From positions 1,178,001 to 1,242,000 of the forward strand of contig MU867061.1 of assembly GCA_033725935.1 (NCBI GenBank): 64,000 bases of DNA, given 5' to 3'. Source of the DNA: Cladorrhinum sp. PSN259. Lineage: Eukaryota > Ascomycota > Sordariomycetes > Sordariales > Podosporaceae. Of this stretch, positions 1 to 9,746 are shown piece after piece. The notes below the pieces were generated by a model. It searched no databases, was not told the DNA's origin, and was given only the letters and a program-made list of their open reading frames with translations. How positions within the stretch are numbered: position 1 is the first letter of the stretch; each line of letters starts with the position of its first letter. The position numbers and the translations under genes are program-made.

Positions 1-484
1 AGTATAGAGCGTCCATCCTACACGGGCCCGAAGCGGGAGAGGCTTTTTGTTGGACGAGAAGCACAGAAGAATGTTCACAGATACTTTTTCTGTTAGTTGA
101 AAGCAAAATTATCTGCCATATAGTAAACTCTAAACCGGCCATCTTGACGTGTGTGGCGTTCACTCTATATCGATCCATTGTAAGCTTGAGCTAATCAAGA
201 AGGAGAGGAGTAAGCCGAAAGGCGCCGGACGATAGTAGGGCTACAGTTTGAAAGGGGAGGGAATAAGGATCTTGGGGACTGTATGGAGGGTGAAGCTTTT
301 GGTCGGTTGTTTTTTTGTATGGAACAAGGAGAAGGGCAATGTTTTCAGTTTTCAGCTGCTGCTTAGCAGGCAGGAAGGAGTAAGGAAGGGAAACGAGTTT
401 ACATTATTGGAAGGATGATGGGTGCAGGGACTGGCAAACGGGGAGAAGAAAGAGATGGTAATCTAAACTGTGGCCGTTGATCAG
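1..484. other. no gene recognised at the left edge
   Basis: Mixed AT-rich and purine-rich sequence with no convincing reading frame. It may contain the 5' part of the possible small membrane protein gene that ends at 676. Confidence 0.5.
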
Positions 485-676
485 TTGAAGCTTACGGGAC
501 AGAAAGCCGGCAGCCCTGCTGTTGATATCACATCAGCTGCCGTGAAGCTAGTTATTGCGTTCTTATTTGGTAAGTTTTTCTGAGAGAAATTAGCACATAG
601 GCCTATAATTATTGATTTCTTAACAGGAATGATTTTCATGTTGCTCGTTTCATGGGTGCGGCAACGATTTACATGA
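485..676 (+). CDS. possible 3' exons of a small membrane protein (5' part not found)
   Basis: Two stretches join in frame across a good fungal intron (GTAAGT at 570, acceptor CAG ending at 626, 57 nt) and stop at 674-676. The joined product has a polar start (KLTGQKAGSPAVD) followed by about 22 hydrophobic residues (VIAFLFG-MIFMLLVSWV) and a basic end, as in a tail-anchored or single-pass membrane protein. A preceding acceptor (GATCAG ending at 484) could begin the exon in phase 0, but no convincing upstream exon or start codon was found; the ATG at 455 would need an implausible 27-nt intron. It would be convergent with PDX1. The fit of splice signals and hydrophobicity may be chance. Confidence 0.3.
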
Positions 677-932
677 GTTGAGCGGGCGAGGGAGATAACA
701 GAAAGAGATTGAACTTGAAGCTGTTTGAAAATGTAGTTGTCTGATGCAAAACAAAAATGCTCATATGGTTGAACAAACCATGATAGTACTCTCAGGTGTT
801 GAGACTCTGCAGAAAACCGCCGCCTTTTTTTCCCCGGCCATTTTTGTTCCAATTGACTTGAATAACATTGCGAAAAGAAATCATATGTAGTCTCCCTTTA
901 ACCACTCGTCCTATTCATATGATATCCAGTTT

Positions 933-1865
933 TCACCAACCCCTGCCAGCCATCTTCTCCTCCGGTTTCAAGTCAGCATTGCTGATACCCCTCATGGCCT
1001 CGCCGTGCTCAATGCTCGCCTCAATCAGCGCGTTGTGATCATTCCAGTGGGTAGTCGCCTTGACGATGGCCCTCGCCCGCTTAGCAGCATGCTCAGGGTC
1101 CTTGGAATCCTTGAAGATTCCACTTCCAACGAAAACACCATCGCAGCCCAAGTGCATCATCAATGCCGCATCGGCAGGGGTAGCAACACCGCCAGCAGCA
1201 AAGTTAACAACAGGGAGACGTCCCAGCTCGGCAGTCTTCTTGAGCAAAACAGGATCGGCACCAATCTCCCGAGCCAAAGCAGCAATGCCCAGCTCGCCAT
1301 CGGCAGCCAGCGCAGCCTTTGCGCGAGCAATCTCGGCATTGACGGTACGGATGTGCTTGACGGCCTCGACGATATCTCCCGTCCCGGCCTCCCCCTTGGT
1401 GCGAATAAACGCCGCGCCTTCCTTGATACGACGAAGCGCCTCGCCGAGGTTCCTGCACCCGCAGACAAAGGGGACCTTGAAGTCGGTCTTTTGGACGTGA
1501 TACTGGTTATCAGCCGGCGTCAGGACCTCGCTCTCGTCGACGTAGTCGACCCCCAGGGCCTCGAGGATTTGGCACTCGACGATGTGGCCGATGCGGGCCT
1601 TGGCCATGACGGGGATGGTGACGGCCGCTTGGATTTCTTTGATCATTTCCGGGTTGGACATGCGGGCCACACCGCCCATCTTGCGGATATCGGAGGGGAT
1701 GCGCTCGAGCGCCATGACGGCCACGGCGCCGGCCTCCTCGGCGATGCGGGCTTCCCGGGCGTTGGTGACGTCCATGATCACGCCGCCTTTCAGCATCTGG
1801 GCCAGGCCGGCCTTGACGGTGAAGTCATCGCTGGCGTTGGTGGCGCCGTTGAGGTTGGTGGCCAT
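933..1865 (-). CDS. PDX1: pyridoxal 5'-phosphate synthase, synthase subunit (PdxS/SNZ family)
   Basis: A single exon encodes a 310-residue PdxS/SNZ protein, the normal length for the family. In the known enzyme this subunit condenses ribose 5-phosphate, glyceraldehyde 3-phosphate and ammonia to pyridoxal 5'-phosphate on a TIM barrel; ammonia is supplied by the PDX2 glutaminase. Visible family motifs are MDVTNAREARIAEEAG near residue 31, PVMAKARIGH with the Schiff-base lysine at 89, RTKGEAGTGD with the second catalytic lysine at 157, and the phosphate-binding NFAAGGVATPADAALMM and GVFVGSGIF loops. The protein ends at the usual place after EEKMAGRGW. It lies head to head with PDX2, about 1.3 kb away, as SNZ and SNO genes do in yeast. 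Identification is very secure. Confidence 0.97.
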   Translation of the reverse strand: MATNLNGATNASDDFTVKAGLAQMLKGGVIMDVTNAREARIAEEAGAVAVMALERIPSDIRKMGGVARMSNPEMIKEIQAAVTIPVMAKARIGHIVECQILEALGVDYVDESEVLTPADNQYHVQKTDFKVPFVCGCRNLGEALRRIKEGAAFIRTKGEAGTGDIVEAVKHIRTVNAEIARAKAALAADGELGIAALAREIGADPVLLKKTAELGRLPVVNFAAGGVATPADAALMMHLGCDGVFVGSGIFKDSKDPEHAAKRARAIVKATTHWNDHNALIEASIEHGEAMRGISNADLKPEEKMAGRGW

Positions 1866-3165
1866 TTTTATTATGTGGGGGGTTAATCAAAGATGTTTGT
1901 TTGCGTTTGGAAAAATGATTGGGTTTGGTTTGAGCGGTTTTTGTGTGGCGAATTGCTGGTTGATGGAGGCGGTTCAGATGCTGTTAAGGTATAGCTTTCA
2001 AAGAAAAAAGGTCGAAGCTCAATGGAGAGGAAATAAGGTTTGCCGTCTGAGGAGGAGGGAACTGACCACTTGATAGGTATCCAATTGGTGAATTGGAAAT
2101 CAAAGGGGGAATAAAAGTTAATCCTCCAACTTTAGGTTTCTAATCTTTTTAATCTAAAATGAACTTTTTTTGTGAGTCAATGAGGGGCACGAGGAACCCT
2201 CAAAACCCCCTCGAACCCCTCGATCTGATGAGCACATGGCAATGCACGGGATGTTGCACACAGTGTGTCATTCACTGTGACGTTGAGAACAACCTGGACC
2301 GCTCGGCTTTGGCGTCTTGGTTCACCTTGGCTCCGGATCGGAGGGCCCGGGGCTTCGGCACAGGGCAGGTAACTGCCAGATCGATCTGAGTTGCAGGTGG
2401 GGTTTCTTTGTTGATCACTCCATCCCTCAGATTTGGCTATGGGCCGGTAACTGATATCCAGGCACCACAACTGCTAATGGAAATAACTTATAGACTATGT
2501 GTTTTGTAAAACCGACATATATAAAAAATTGGGAACGACTCAGATGACTATGACACACCCAAGAACATCTGCCCGCGCCCTAACAGGTTGACATGTGCAC
2601 CTCTCCCCACACCCTTCAACGTGGCGGGGGGAGCTTTGCTTTTTGTGCCAGGGGCAACTTTCTCGAATGGTCGGTCCCACACCGTGCCAACTCTAATTAT
2701 ATCCCACGGTAGTGACAAACTCCAAATTCCAACAGGAAAAGACACAGAATCATAAACTGCCAATGCTCGCTTGGGGGGCAGAGGAGAGAAGAAAAAAAAT
2801 GAGGACCCTGTTCTCCCTCATGGCAGCATCCGAGTGTCCGATGTCGTTGCGAGAAATATCCCAAGTTGGGTGTGTGGCGAGGGATTTAATTCGATCAATG
2901 TTGTGTTGAAACGATATAAGCCGTCCATATCCGGTATATCCCGAACGAACCATCTTGCAAAGCAGCAGACTTGCATTATTGCTTGCACACACACTTTCTG
3001 CGTCTTATTGTTAACGCCGAGAACTTTGTTGTGTGACTCCTTATCAAAGATCCCAGAAAAGTGTTTCATACCTAATAACACACTCTTTAGTAACCAACAA
3101 AACAACAACACATTCTTTTGCATTCAATTATCCCAAAAAAAAGAGCTACATACACGAATTAAAAA
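1866..3165. promoter_or_regulatory. shared divergent PDX1/PDX2 intergenic region
   Basis: These 1.3 kb separate the two start codons and must hold both promoters and 5' leaders. No gene in it is supported; several short frames overlap on both strands without family resemblance. The last 100 bases before PDX2 are A/C-rich, like a fungal 5' leader. Confidence 0.6.
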
Positions 3166-3979
3166 ATGACAATCACAGTCGGCGTCCTCGCAATCCAAGG
3201 GGGCGTAGTCGAGCACATCTCCCTCCTCCACCGAGCCTCTGAATACCTTCACTCTCATCCTTTGCCCTCTTCAACAACAAAAAAAATCCCAGACTTTACA
3301 TTCATCCAAGTCCGCACCGTCCCCCAGCTATCACAATGCGACGCCCTGATCATCCCCGGAGGCGAATCAACCACCATGTCCATCGTCGCTCAACGACTCG
3401 GGTTGCTTGAACCGTTAAGGCAGTTTGTCAAGTTCGTTTACTCTTTCATTTTCTTTTTACCATTTCCTTTTCTGCGTTTGAAAAAAAATAAAAAATAAAA
3501 TACTGATTTCTGTTGTAAAAACCAGGGTAGACAACAAACCGGTCTGGGGCACCTGCGCGGGGCTGGTAATGCTCGCGTCGGCCGCGAGCGCCACCAAGCA
3601 GGGCGGACAGGAACTTATTGGGGGGTTGGACGTCAGAGTCTTGAGAAACAGATATGGAACGCAGATTCAGAGTTTCGTTGCTGATTTGGATCTGAGCAAG
3701 ATTTTGGAGGACGGGCAGGAAGAAAAGGGAAAACCGTTTAGAGGGGTGTTCATCCGTGCTCCTGTTGTTGAGGAGCTGGATAAGGAGAAGGGGGTTGAGG
3801 TTATCGGCGTTTACAAGGGTAAAGAGGGGGAGGAGGGGAAGGAGGATGTAGTGGCTGTTAGGCAGGGGAATGTGTTTGGGACCAGTTTTCATCCGGAGCT
3901 GACGGAGGATGTGAGGATACATGTTTGGTGGTTGCGGAGGGTTGTGGAGGCACTTAAAGATGTGGAGGAGGTTCGGTGA
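3166..3979 (+). CDS. PDX2: pyridoxal 5'-phosphate synthase glutaminase subunit (PdxT/SNO family)
   Basis: Two exons, 3166-3431 and 3526-3979, are joined by a 94-nt intron (GTTCGT...CCAG) and give 239 residues. The protein is a class I (triad) glutamine amidotransferase that releases ammonia from glutamine and passes it to PDX1. The start VGVLAIQGGVVEH is typical of PdxT. The glycine loop GGESTTMS is near residues 65-72, the nucleophile elbow WGTCAGL spans the intron-adjacent region with Cys99, and the triad is completed by His211 and Glu213 in FHPEL. Without splicing both halves would be truncated, which supports the intron. The insert of charged residues around EDGQEEKGKPF and KGKEGEEGKE is typical of fungal versions. 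Partner and neighbour of PDX1. Confidence 0.95.
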
Positions 3980-4272
3980 GCAAGCTTTAGAGTTGCACTT
4001 TCAAGGTGCATTGGCTTTTTGATTATCTAGACAGCGGCATCTTGCGCCTTGCGATTTTGTTCTCGAGGATCTTGCGCGAAATGGCAGATCCTATTCCCAG
4101 CTGCCACAAAGATGAATCGGTATGATGCTCACAGTTAGGTATCTACCTGTGTCTAGTAGCTCCCTTTACACCGATCTTCCCAATGTGTGCCGATAGATCT
4201 GATTACTCCTTCTTCTGAGACTTTGTGTCTGCCCTCTTCTGATCTAGTAGCTGCAAGCCATCTAACCAACGC

Positions 4273-4563
4273 TCATTCAGAATCTCGAACGGAAGCCAGC
4301 CAATCCCTTTCCGATATATTTTTATCTTCTGGAACCAAAATTGCTGCCGTGTCATGAAATAGACCAGGCCCTAGGTTCTCGCGCGCTTTTGTTGCCAGGT
4401 ACATCCGGAGAGCAGTTAAAGAGCGGACTGCTCTGTGATCGATGAGGTCGATCATAATGTGATCCAAAAGCTTTCTTGGTGAATATTGTCTGCTTGTCTT
4501 CATCCTTGTGGAGCTGGGCAGTTGCATAGCAAGGGTGATAGCAGCTTCCAGATGCACTTTCCT
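4273..4563 (-). CDS. coding-like stretch, possible last exon of the preceding membrane protein gene
   Basis: The frame ending at 4273 runs open for about 96 codons and has a protein-like composition (for example LLDHIMIDLIDHRAVRSL and MYLATKARENLGPGLF). It has no early ATG. Directly before it are candidate acceptors (GATATAG ending near 4564). A phase-0 donor GTGACG inside the upstream exon could connect them, replacing the last residues of the short product, but the donor is weak. Whether this is a terminal exon, a separate gene or chance is unresolved; RNA reads over 4560-4640 would settle it. Confidence 0.4.
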   Translation of the reverse strand, partial: RKVHLEAAITLAMQLPSSTRMKTSRQYSPRKLLDHIMIDLIDHRAVRSLTALRMYLATKARENLGPGLFHDTAAILVPEDKNISERDWLASVRDSE

Positions 4564-4610
4564 GAACTATATCAACTGAACTAGGCCTTCACTCCCTTCA
4601 GCGGTCTTCT

Positions 4611-5144
4611 CTAAACACTCCACTTCGGGTCCGTCACGCACAGCCTTGACCTTGGAGGAACAGAATAGGACTCGTAGGCCAGGATGGGATGTTGGAGACA
4701 ATAGCTGACCACCGGGAAGTTGAACACGAGCAGAGTGAGGATGAGGATGAGCGGCTGCGTGATTATGGCGATGCTGGCGTTTGCCGACCAGAATTTGGCG
4801 AAGAGACTGAATGCTGCCGAGTAAGTGCCACAACTGACGGCAAGCACGATGTAGTCTGGAGTAAATAACAGCAGCTGGATGAACCATAGGCCAAGAAAAA
4901 CCTGTCTGTTTTTAGATTATCAATACCTGTTAATTACCTTTCATGCGGTCAGAGGTAACATGAACCACACTCACATATGCACCTTCATGAGCCTGATCAA
5001 GTCCAGAGCAAGCAGGCGACGCAGTTGATGCTGTTTGTCCTCCAAATTGTCAGTGAAACATAGCTCAACGTCGTACCGTGTGGCTTCAAAGGCCAGTCGA
5101 GATTGATTTGGTGGCACCGGAGGAGATTCACGGGGCAAGGCCAT
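4611..5144 (-). CDS. small multi-pass membrane protein, unknown function
   Basis: Two exons on the minus strand, 5144-4975 and 4905-4611, joined over a 69-nt intron (GTGAGT donor, AAACAG acceptor), encode 154 residues. The first exon is soluble, with an amphipathic charged stretch (LEDKQHQLRRLLALDLIRLMK). The second has about three hydrophobic segments (VFLGLWFIQLLLF, YIVLAVSCGTYSAAFSLF, IAIITQPLILILTLLVF) and ends KWSV. I do not recognise the family. No in-frame stop was seen in the roughly 35 bases checked upstream of the chosen ATG, so an additional 5' exon is possible. The stop at 4611 may instead lie in an intron leading to the coding-like stretch at 4273-4563. Confidence 0.6.
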
Positions 5145-6452
5145 GTTGAGCTGCCAAGTTCGCGACGTACAGCTTTGACATGCGGCTGAAGTTATGAAAA
5201 ATTAACAACAAAAGGAATAGAAAGAATTCAAATCATACGATCAATGATTCGGATGAGAAGGGAAAAAAAGCATTCTTGACGGGTTCCCGGTTTGTTATCA
5301 CTTCCAAGCACATCACCCAACGACGTTAAATTTAAGTAACATCAGACCCGCCTTGAGCGGGATCCTTCCAACTTGATTCGCAGCAGGGCTGAAAATTAAA
5401 CACTTCTCTTTCCGGACATATGATTCAAAGAACTGTAAAGTGACGTGGACGTGTCAAAGTACTTTCTTGCTTTAAACTGATGCCTGATTCCGCTTTTCGG
5501 ATACAAACATCACAGGGCACGCGTGGAAGATTACGCGCAAGTTAGGAGGTACTCGAAGACGACTCTACATGTCATATTAAAAGAGTAGAACCTTCTTCTG
5601 GAGATTGTGTTCATATGCATTCCCGTGGGATTTCATGGGCACAAGACATGATGTTGCGCCTTGCATATACGCGTATTACCGCATGCACGGACCGCAGGGC
5701 AGATCCGGAGACACCAGCAGGGTATCTGATTCAGTCACTGGGCCCAGGATAGAAAGAGCCAGCAAGTCCTATATGTGACGGTCGGGTACGACTGGCACTG
5801 CAATGACCATTTAACCAACCTTCCAACAGCAACGTCGAATTGCAAATCGACAACTTGCAACTCAATTGCAGTATATATACATGTTTGGTTGACGGAGCAC
5901 CAATCCGTCACACTATACAACCAGTCAGGAGCTACTCGCCGTACTCGATGCGAAAAGGAAGCGAGCACAGCGATCATAAGGAAAATAAAACCACTTGCTC
6001 TAAGGACGTACTTTAGACAAAGGGTTTATTATTAATAACAGGTTGTTTTGATACAAAGCTACTAAAAATTGATCATTGATAAATAAACGTTCTCATAGTT
6101 ACGCAAGCAATCAAATTCCTTAAAGCAGGGAATGTTATTAAGGTACAACTTACACCGGAGATAGATCTCTTTGTGAATTAGAACTAAGCTCTGGCCGCAA
6201 CGGAACATCTTAGATATCGGCATCGGCATGAGCCCTGTAATTGTAATGACCCTGATTTCAAAGGTCCGTTGAACCCGACAAGGCTCCCACTTTACGGCGT
6301 CTCCCGTAATCGGAAGAGGTGACAATGGGACGACCAAAAGTCAATACAAGAAAATTATTAATGGATGAGTAGTACCCTTATTCTAACAACAACTCTCACA
6401 AGTAACCCATCACATAGACCACACAGGTTCCGATGGGCACCCTTAAGTCCCC
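5145..6452. other. gene-free stretch
   Basis: About 1.3 kb with no supported gene. It includes AT-rich parts and the 3' flank of the FAR1-type gene. Short open frames occur on both strands but none resembles a protein family or shows paired splice sites. Confidence 0.5.
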
Positions 6453-7216
6453 CTACAAATCATCATCCTCATCATCACTCTCCAAATCAGGATCAGGCAC
6501 CTGCATCCCAGCCGGCAGACTAGGCATCTGCTCAACCTGCACCGGAGCAGGCGGAGGGGGCAAATGGCTCTGCGGGATAATCGTATACGGCGCATCGGCC
6601 GGAACCCCCTGCATAACAGCGGCAGCGGCAGCCTTCCTGTCCTCCTCACGCTTGATCTTTGCCAGCATGTTCCTCACGTCGCTCTTCTTGACATACTGAT
6701 ACTTGTCCCCAAACGAGATCCGTATCCCAATCGTCAGCTGGCGCAAGGTACACTGCGCCTCGCGGTGCATAATCATCAGCCACCTCTGTCCGTCCGCTTC
6801 GATCTTGCGGAACTGAGCGGGGACGTTGGCTCCGGGTTCGCCCATAAACGGCTCGTGGTTGTGCTCGGCGCACTGGACTACAATGTGCCACTTATCGTTG
6901 TAGGGCCACGCCTTCTCCTGGACAGCTTTGAGGCGCATGGGACAGCCGGTCTTGGTTGAGCGCGTGTTGCGAATTCCTTTGCTGTGGGATGCGTAGGTTT
7001 TTCCCCCCTTGGAGCAGCAGAGATTGTACCGACGGTAGTTGCCTTCGCTGTCGCGGTTCAGGGAGGAGACAATGACGCAGGCGTAGCCCTGGGAGCGGGT
7101 GAAGGCTTTGAGATCGTTTTGCAGTGCGTCAAAGGTGGGATAGAGACGGTCTTGGGGAGGGGGTTGGAGTGCCATTTGGAAGTTGGGTCTTTCCGGCTGG
7201 GATTGCTGCTGCTGAG

Positions 7217-7247
<31 letters not shown>

Positions 7248-7445
7248 ACCTTGGGCAGATACTTGTGGAGGAGGTGGTGGTGGTGGTGGTTGTTGTTGTT
7301 GTTGTTGATGGTGCTGCATTTGTTGCGCCTGTTGTTGTTGCGGGGGATGGATTTGGTGCTGGATCTGCATTTGCTGCGGCTGCAGGGTGTTGTGCTGCAT
7401 TTGTTGCATTTGCTGCATATGCATACTCTGATGGTTTGTCACCAT
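6453..7445 (-). CDS. FAR1/WRKY-GCM1-type zinc-finger DNA-binding protein with poly-Q region
   Basis: Starting at the ATG at 7445 the product has 330 residues; the frame stays open up to 7577 but those residues look like leader. The order is a Met/Gln-rich start (HMQQMQQMQ), Gln and Pro runs encoded by long CAG/CAA and CCA tracts, then a FAR1-type domain at about residues 105-200. That domain shows the fold's zinc-binding pattern: Cys in NLCCSKGG, Cys in TGCPMRL, and the HNHEP histidines after WHIVVQC. The C-terminus is acidic (DLESDDEDDDL). FAR1 domains derive from Mutator-like transposases, yet no transposase core, SWIM finger or terminal repeat is present here, so this is probably a domesticated nuclear regulator. 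Its target is unknown. Confidence 0.85.
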
Positions 7446-8108
7446 ATTGAAGTGTGTCCCAAGGGGGTGAAATGCGTTGATGAGAGTGCGATGAGTTGAA
7501 AGTCGCCAGGTGACGTTGAATTGGCGCGGCAAAATGCGTTCCACACACGTGGTGAATTGGCTAATCACACCTGCCACGGCGGGTAAAATTCGGCCCAGCT
7601 GTCACCAACTGCATGTTGCCGACCGGCAGCTGGACCTTTTGATTACTATTCATGGCTGCTTTTGCGTCCACACTGAACGCTTTCGCTCAGCACATGAAGA
7701 TCTTCGGTTCGACGACGCAAAATCTTTGTCTAGGTCGCTCATCAGAGGAAACGCCTTCTATGGTGGAAAGCGAGTCACTCATATTAGTCCTATACGGAAT
7801 TTTCACCGAGATCTTACAGACCATGAACATGGGCCTCCCGAGTTATTATCCTCGCATGACTGGAGATGCCTCGAAATGGAAAAAAGTGACGATATTCAGC
7901 AATTAAAAACACATGGCAACAAACTCGAACAAAATAACATGACTCAAAATTACACTACTTGATGTAAAAGTAAACACAAACAGAGACCACAAAATATATA
8001 CCAGAATCAATTTTACCCAAACCTCATTCGAACCTAGCAACAATACACCTCCCTAAACGTGCCGTCTTTTGTGAACCATCTGTTCCCTTTTTCTCTCTCT
8101 CCTCATTC
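7446..8108. other. gene-free stretch, FAR1 gene upstream region and 3' flank of the sensor gene
   Basis: About 660 bases. The in-frame extension of the FAR1 gene (7446-7577) lies here and could be translated if an earlier ATG is used. Nothing else is supported. Confidence 0.5.
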
Positions 8109-9638
8109 TCACCGCCTATAATCACCAACAGCAACCCCAACCTGCTCACCACCACCACCACCGTTCCCATTCGTACTACTACCAACACCCGCCAAAACAC
8201 CCTCAACCCCGCCTTCCTCCCCGGCCTTCTTTTTCGTACTAACCTCCCTTTTCACAAACCCAAAGTCAAAAGCGACATCATGCTCGCTCTCCCAATCTAA
8301 TTTCTGCCGCTCGTCAAATCCCATACCAGTACCGCCCTTTTCGACATCCGACGATGATCCGTTCCTCTTGTGTTTCTTTGTCGTTGTCGAGCCAGACCCA
8401 TATTCAAACTCGACTTCTCTACCCGAGCGCATACGTCTGTGCCACATCATGTAGACCACCACTACCAGCAGCACCACGGAGCCGACTCCCAGGCCGACGC
8501 CCAGGCCTATCTTGGTCGAAGTGGACAGGGAGGAGCCGTCGGATACTCGGGTGCGGGTTAGGGAACTGTCATTACTAGTATCGGAGTCGTCGTTTGGTGA
8601 TTCAAAAGGTCCCGAGTTCGGAGAGTTGCTGTTTGATCCTGCGGAGTTCGTAGGTAGTAGGGAAGAACCGGGAGCAAGAGTCGGTGATGATGCCGCATCA
8701 TCGCCGTCTTCGAGCGCTGCTAGGACTGCGGTTGGTGCGGGGGGAGTAAAGACTGAGAGGAAGGTCGAGTCGGGGCCGGTTACGAGTGTTAGGATTGGTT
8801 CCGGTGCTTGTGCTGCGTTGGAGGAGTCGGGATTGGGTGAGGAGGTAGTTTGCGCTTCTGCTGCTGGAGCTGAGGAGTCGGCGGGTGAGTTGGGAGAGGA
8901 GGATGCGGTTGGTGCTGCCCCTGCTGCTGCCGTAGATTCAGGTTGCGGGTTGGCGTTGGATGACTCTTGAGGTGCTGCTGCCGCTGATGATGCTGGCGCA
9001 GGTGGGACAAAAACAGCGGCCCCGTTTGTTGCTTCTGCTGCTGGGACTATTCCAGCTGAGGATGCAGGAGCTGGAACTGCTGCAGCCGATGATTCAGGGG
9101 CGGCGACAGGCACCGGAACAGGTACGGGCGTCGGAGTAGGTGCTGCAACCACCGCTTGTGTTGTTTGCTCATCCGAATCGTCTTCTTCTTCTTCTTGCTG
9201 CGGTTCGGTGACCAGGGTCGGCGCTGACGTCGGTTGTGGGACCGGAACCTCCGCTGCTGACGTCTCCACAATCGGCTCCACAGATGCCGGGGCCGGAACG
9301 GAGACGGTATCCTGTGTTGGAGTGATCGGAGGATCCGCCGAGCTAACCGGTGCTGCTTGTCCTAGATCCAACTCGTCGCCCGTAGGTCCGGTAGCATCCT
9401 CCTGGTCCGCGGTATCGGGTAACCCATTGGTCGTTGCCGCTGATGAAGGCTGTGGACCACCGGCGACATCCTCCAAACTGACTGATGGAACCGCTTCCTC
9501 CGACTGAACTGGCGCTGCAACTCCCGAACTGCTGGTATCGTCTGCTACTCCTCCTCCGACCGCTAAAACATCCGCCAAAGTCGGCAACTGGGCCACCGCC
9601 AGCGCTGCCTGCAGCCAGAATAATCGGATGACCAGCAT
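8109..9638 (-). CDS. mucin-like single-pass membrane protein (cell-wall sensor type)
   Basis: A 509-residue single-exon protein. It begins with a hydrophobic signal peptide (LFWLQAALAVAQ). About 350 residues follow that are dominated by Ala, Ser, Pro, Thr and Val, suited to dense O-mannosylation. A single membrane segment lies at about 378-398 (GLGVGLGVGSVVLLVVVVYMMW), followed by the basic stop-transfer HRRMR. The cytoplasmic tail of about 105 residues is charged and ends in a Gly/Asn run. This is the layout of Mid2/WSC-type wall-stress sensors, but there is no WSC cysteine domain, so the resemblance is architectural only. A (GA)n tract lies in its presumed leader. Confidence 0.85.
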   Translation of the reverse strand: MLVIRLFWLQAALAVAQLPTLADVLAVGGGVADDTSSSGVAAPVQSEEAVPSVSLEDVAGGPQPSSAATTNGLPDTADQEDATGPTGDELDLGQAAPVSSADPPITPTQDTVSVPAPASVEPIVETSAAEVPVPQPTSAPTLVTEPQQEEEEDDSDEQTTQAVVAAPTPTPVPVPVPVAAPESSAAAVPAPASSAGIVPAAEATNGAAVFVPPAPASSAAAAPQESSNANPQPESTAAAGAAPTASSSPNSPADSSAPAAEAQTTSSPNPDSSNAAQAPEPILTLVTGPDSTFLSVFTPPAPTAVLAALEDGDDAASSPTLAPGSSLLPTNSAGSNSNSPNSGPFESPNDDSDTSNDSSLTRTRVSDGSSLSTSTKIGLGVGLGVGSVVLLVVVVYMMWHRRMRSGREVEFEYGSGSTTTKKHKRNGSSSDVEKGGTGMGFDERQKLDWESEHDVAFDFGFVKREVSTKKKAGEEGGVEGVLAGVGSSTNGNGGGGGEQVGVAVGDYRR

Positions 9639-9720
9639 CGTTCAAAAGACTAAGAAGAAAAGAAGAGATATTACAAAAAAGGTAATAAGAATTAGAATAA
9701 CAGCATCCTGGCTATTTTAG

Positions 9721-9746
9721 AGAGAAGAGAAGAGAGAGAGAGAGAG
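9721..9746. repeat. GA-rich microsatellite
   Basis: A short purine repeat in the presumed 5' leader of the mucin-like membrane protein gene. Confidence 0.8.

Noticed and set aside
1005..1886. Long plus-strand frame opposite PDX1
   Set aside because: Antisense shadow of a secure gene; low-complexity Gly/Asp/Val translation.
6984..7499. Leu-rich plus-strand frame opposite the FAR1-type gene
   Set aside because: The Leu and Val runs are the reverse reading of the poly-Q and poly-P codons.
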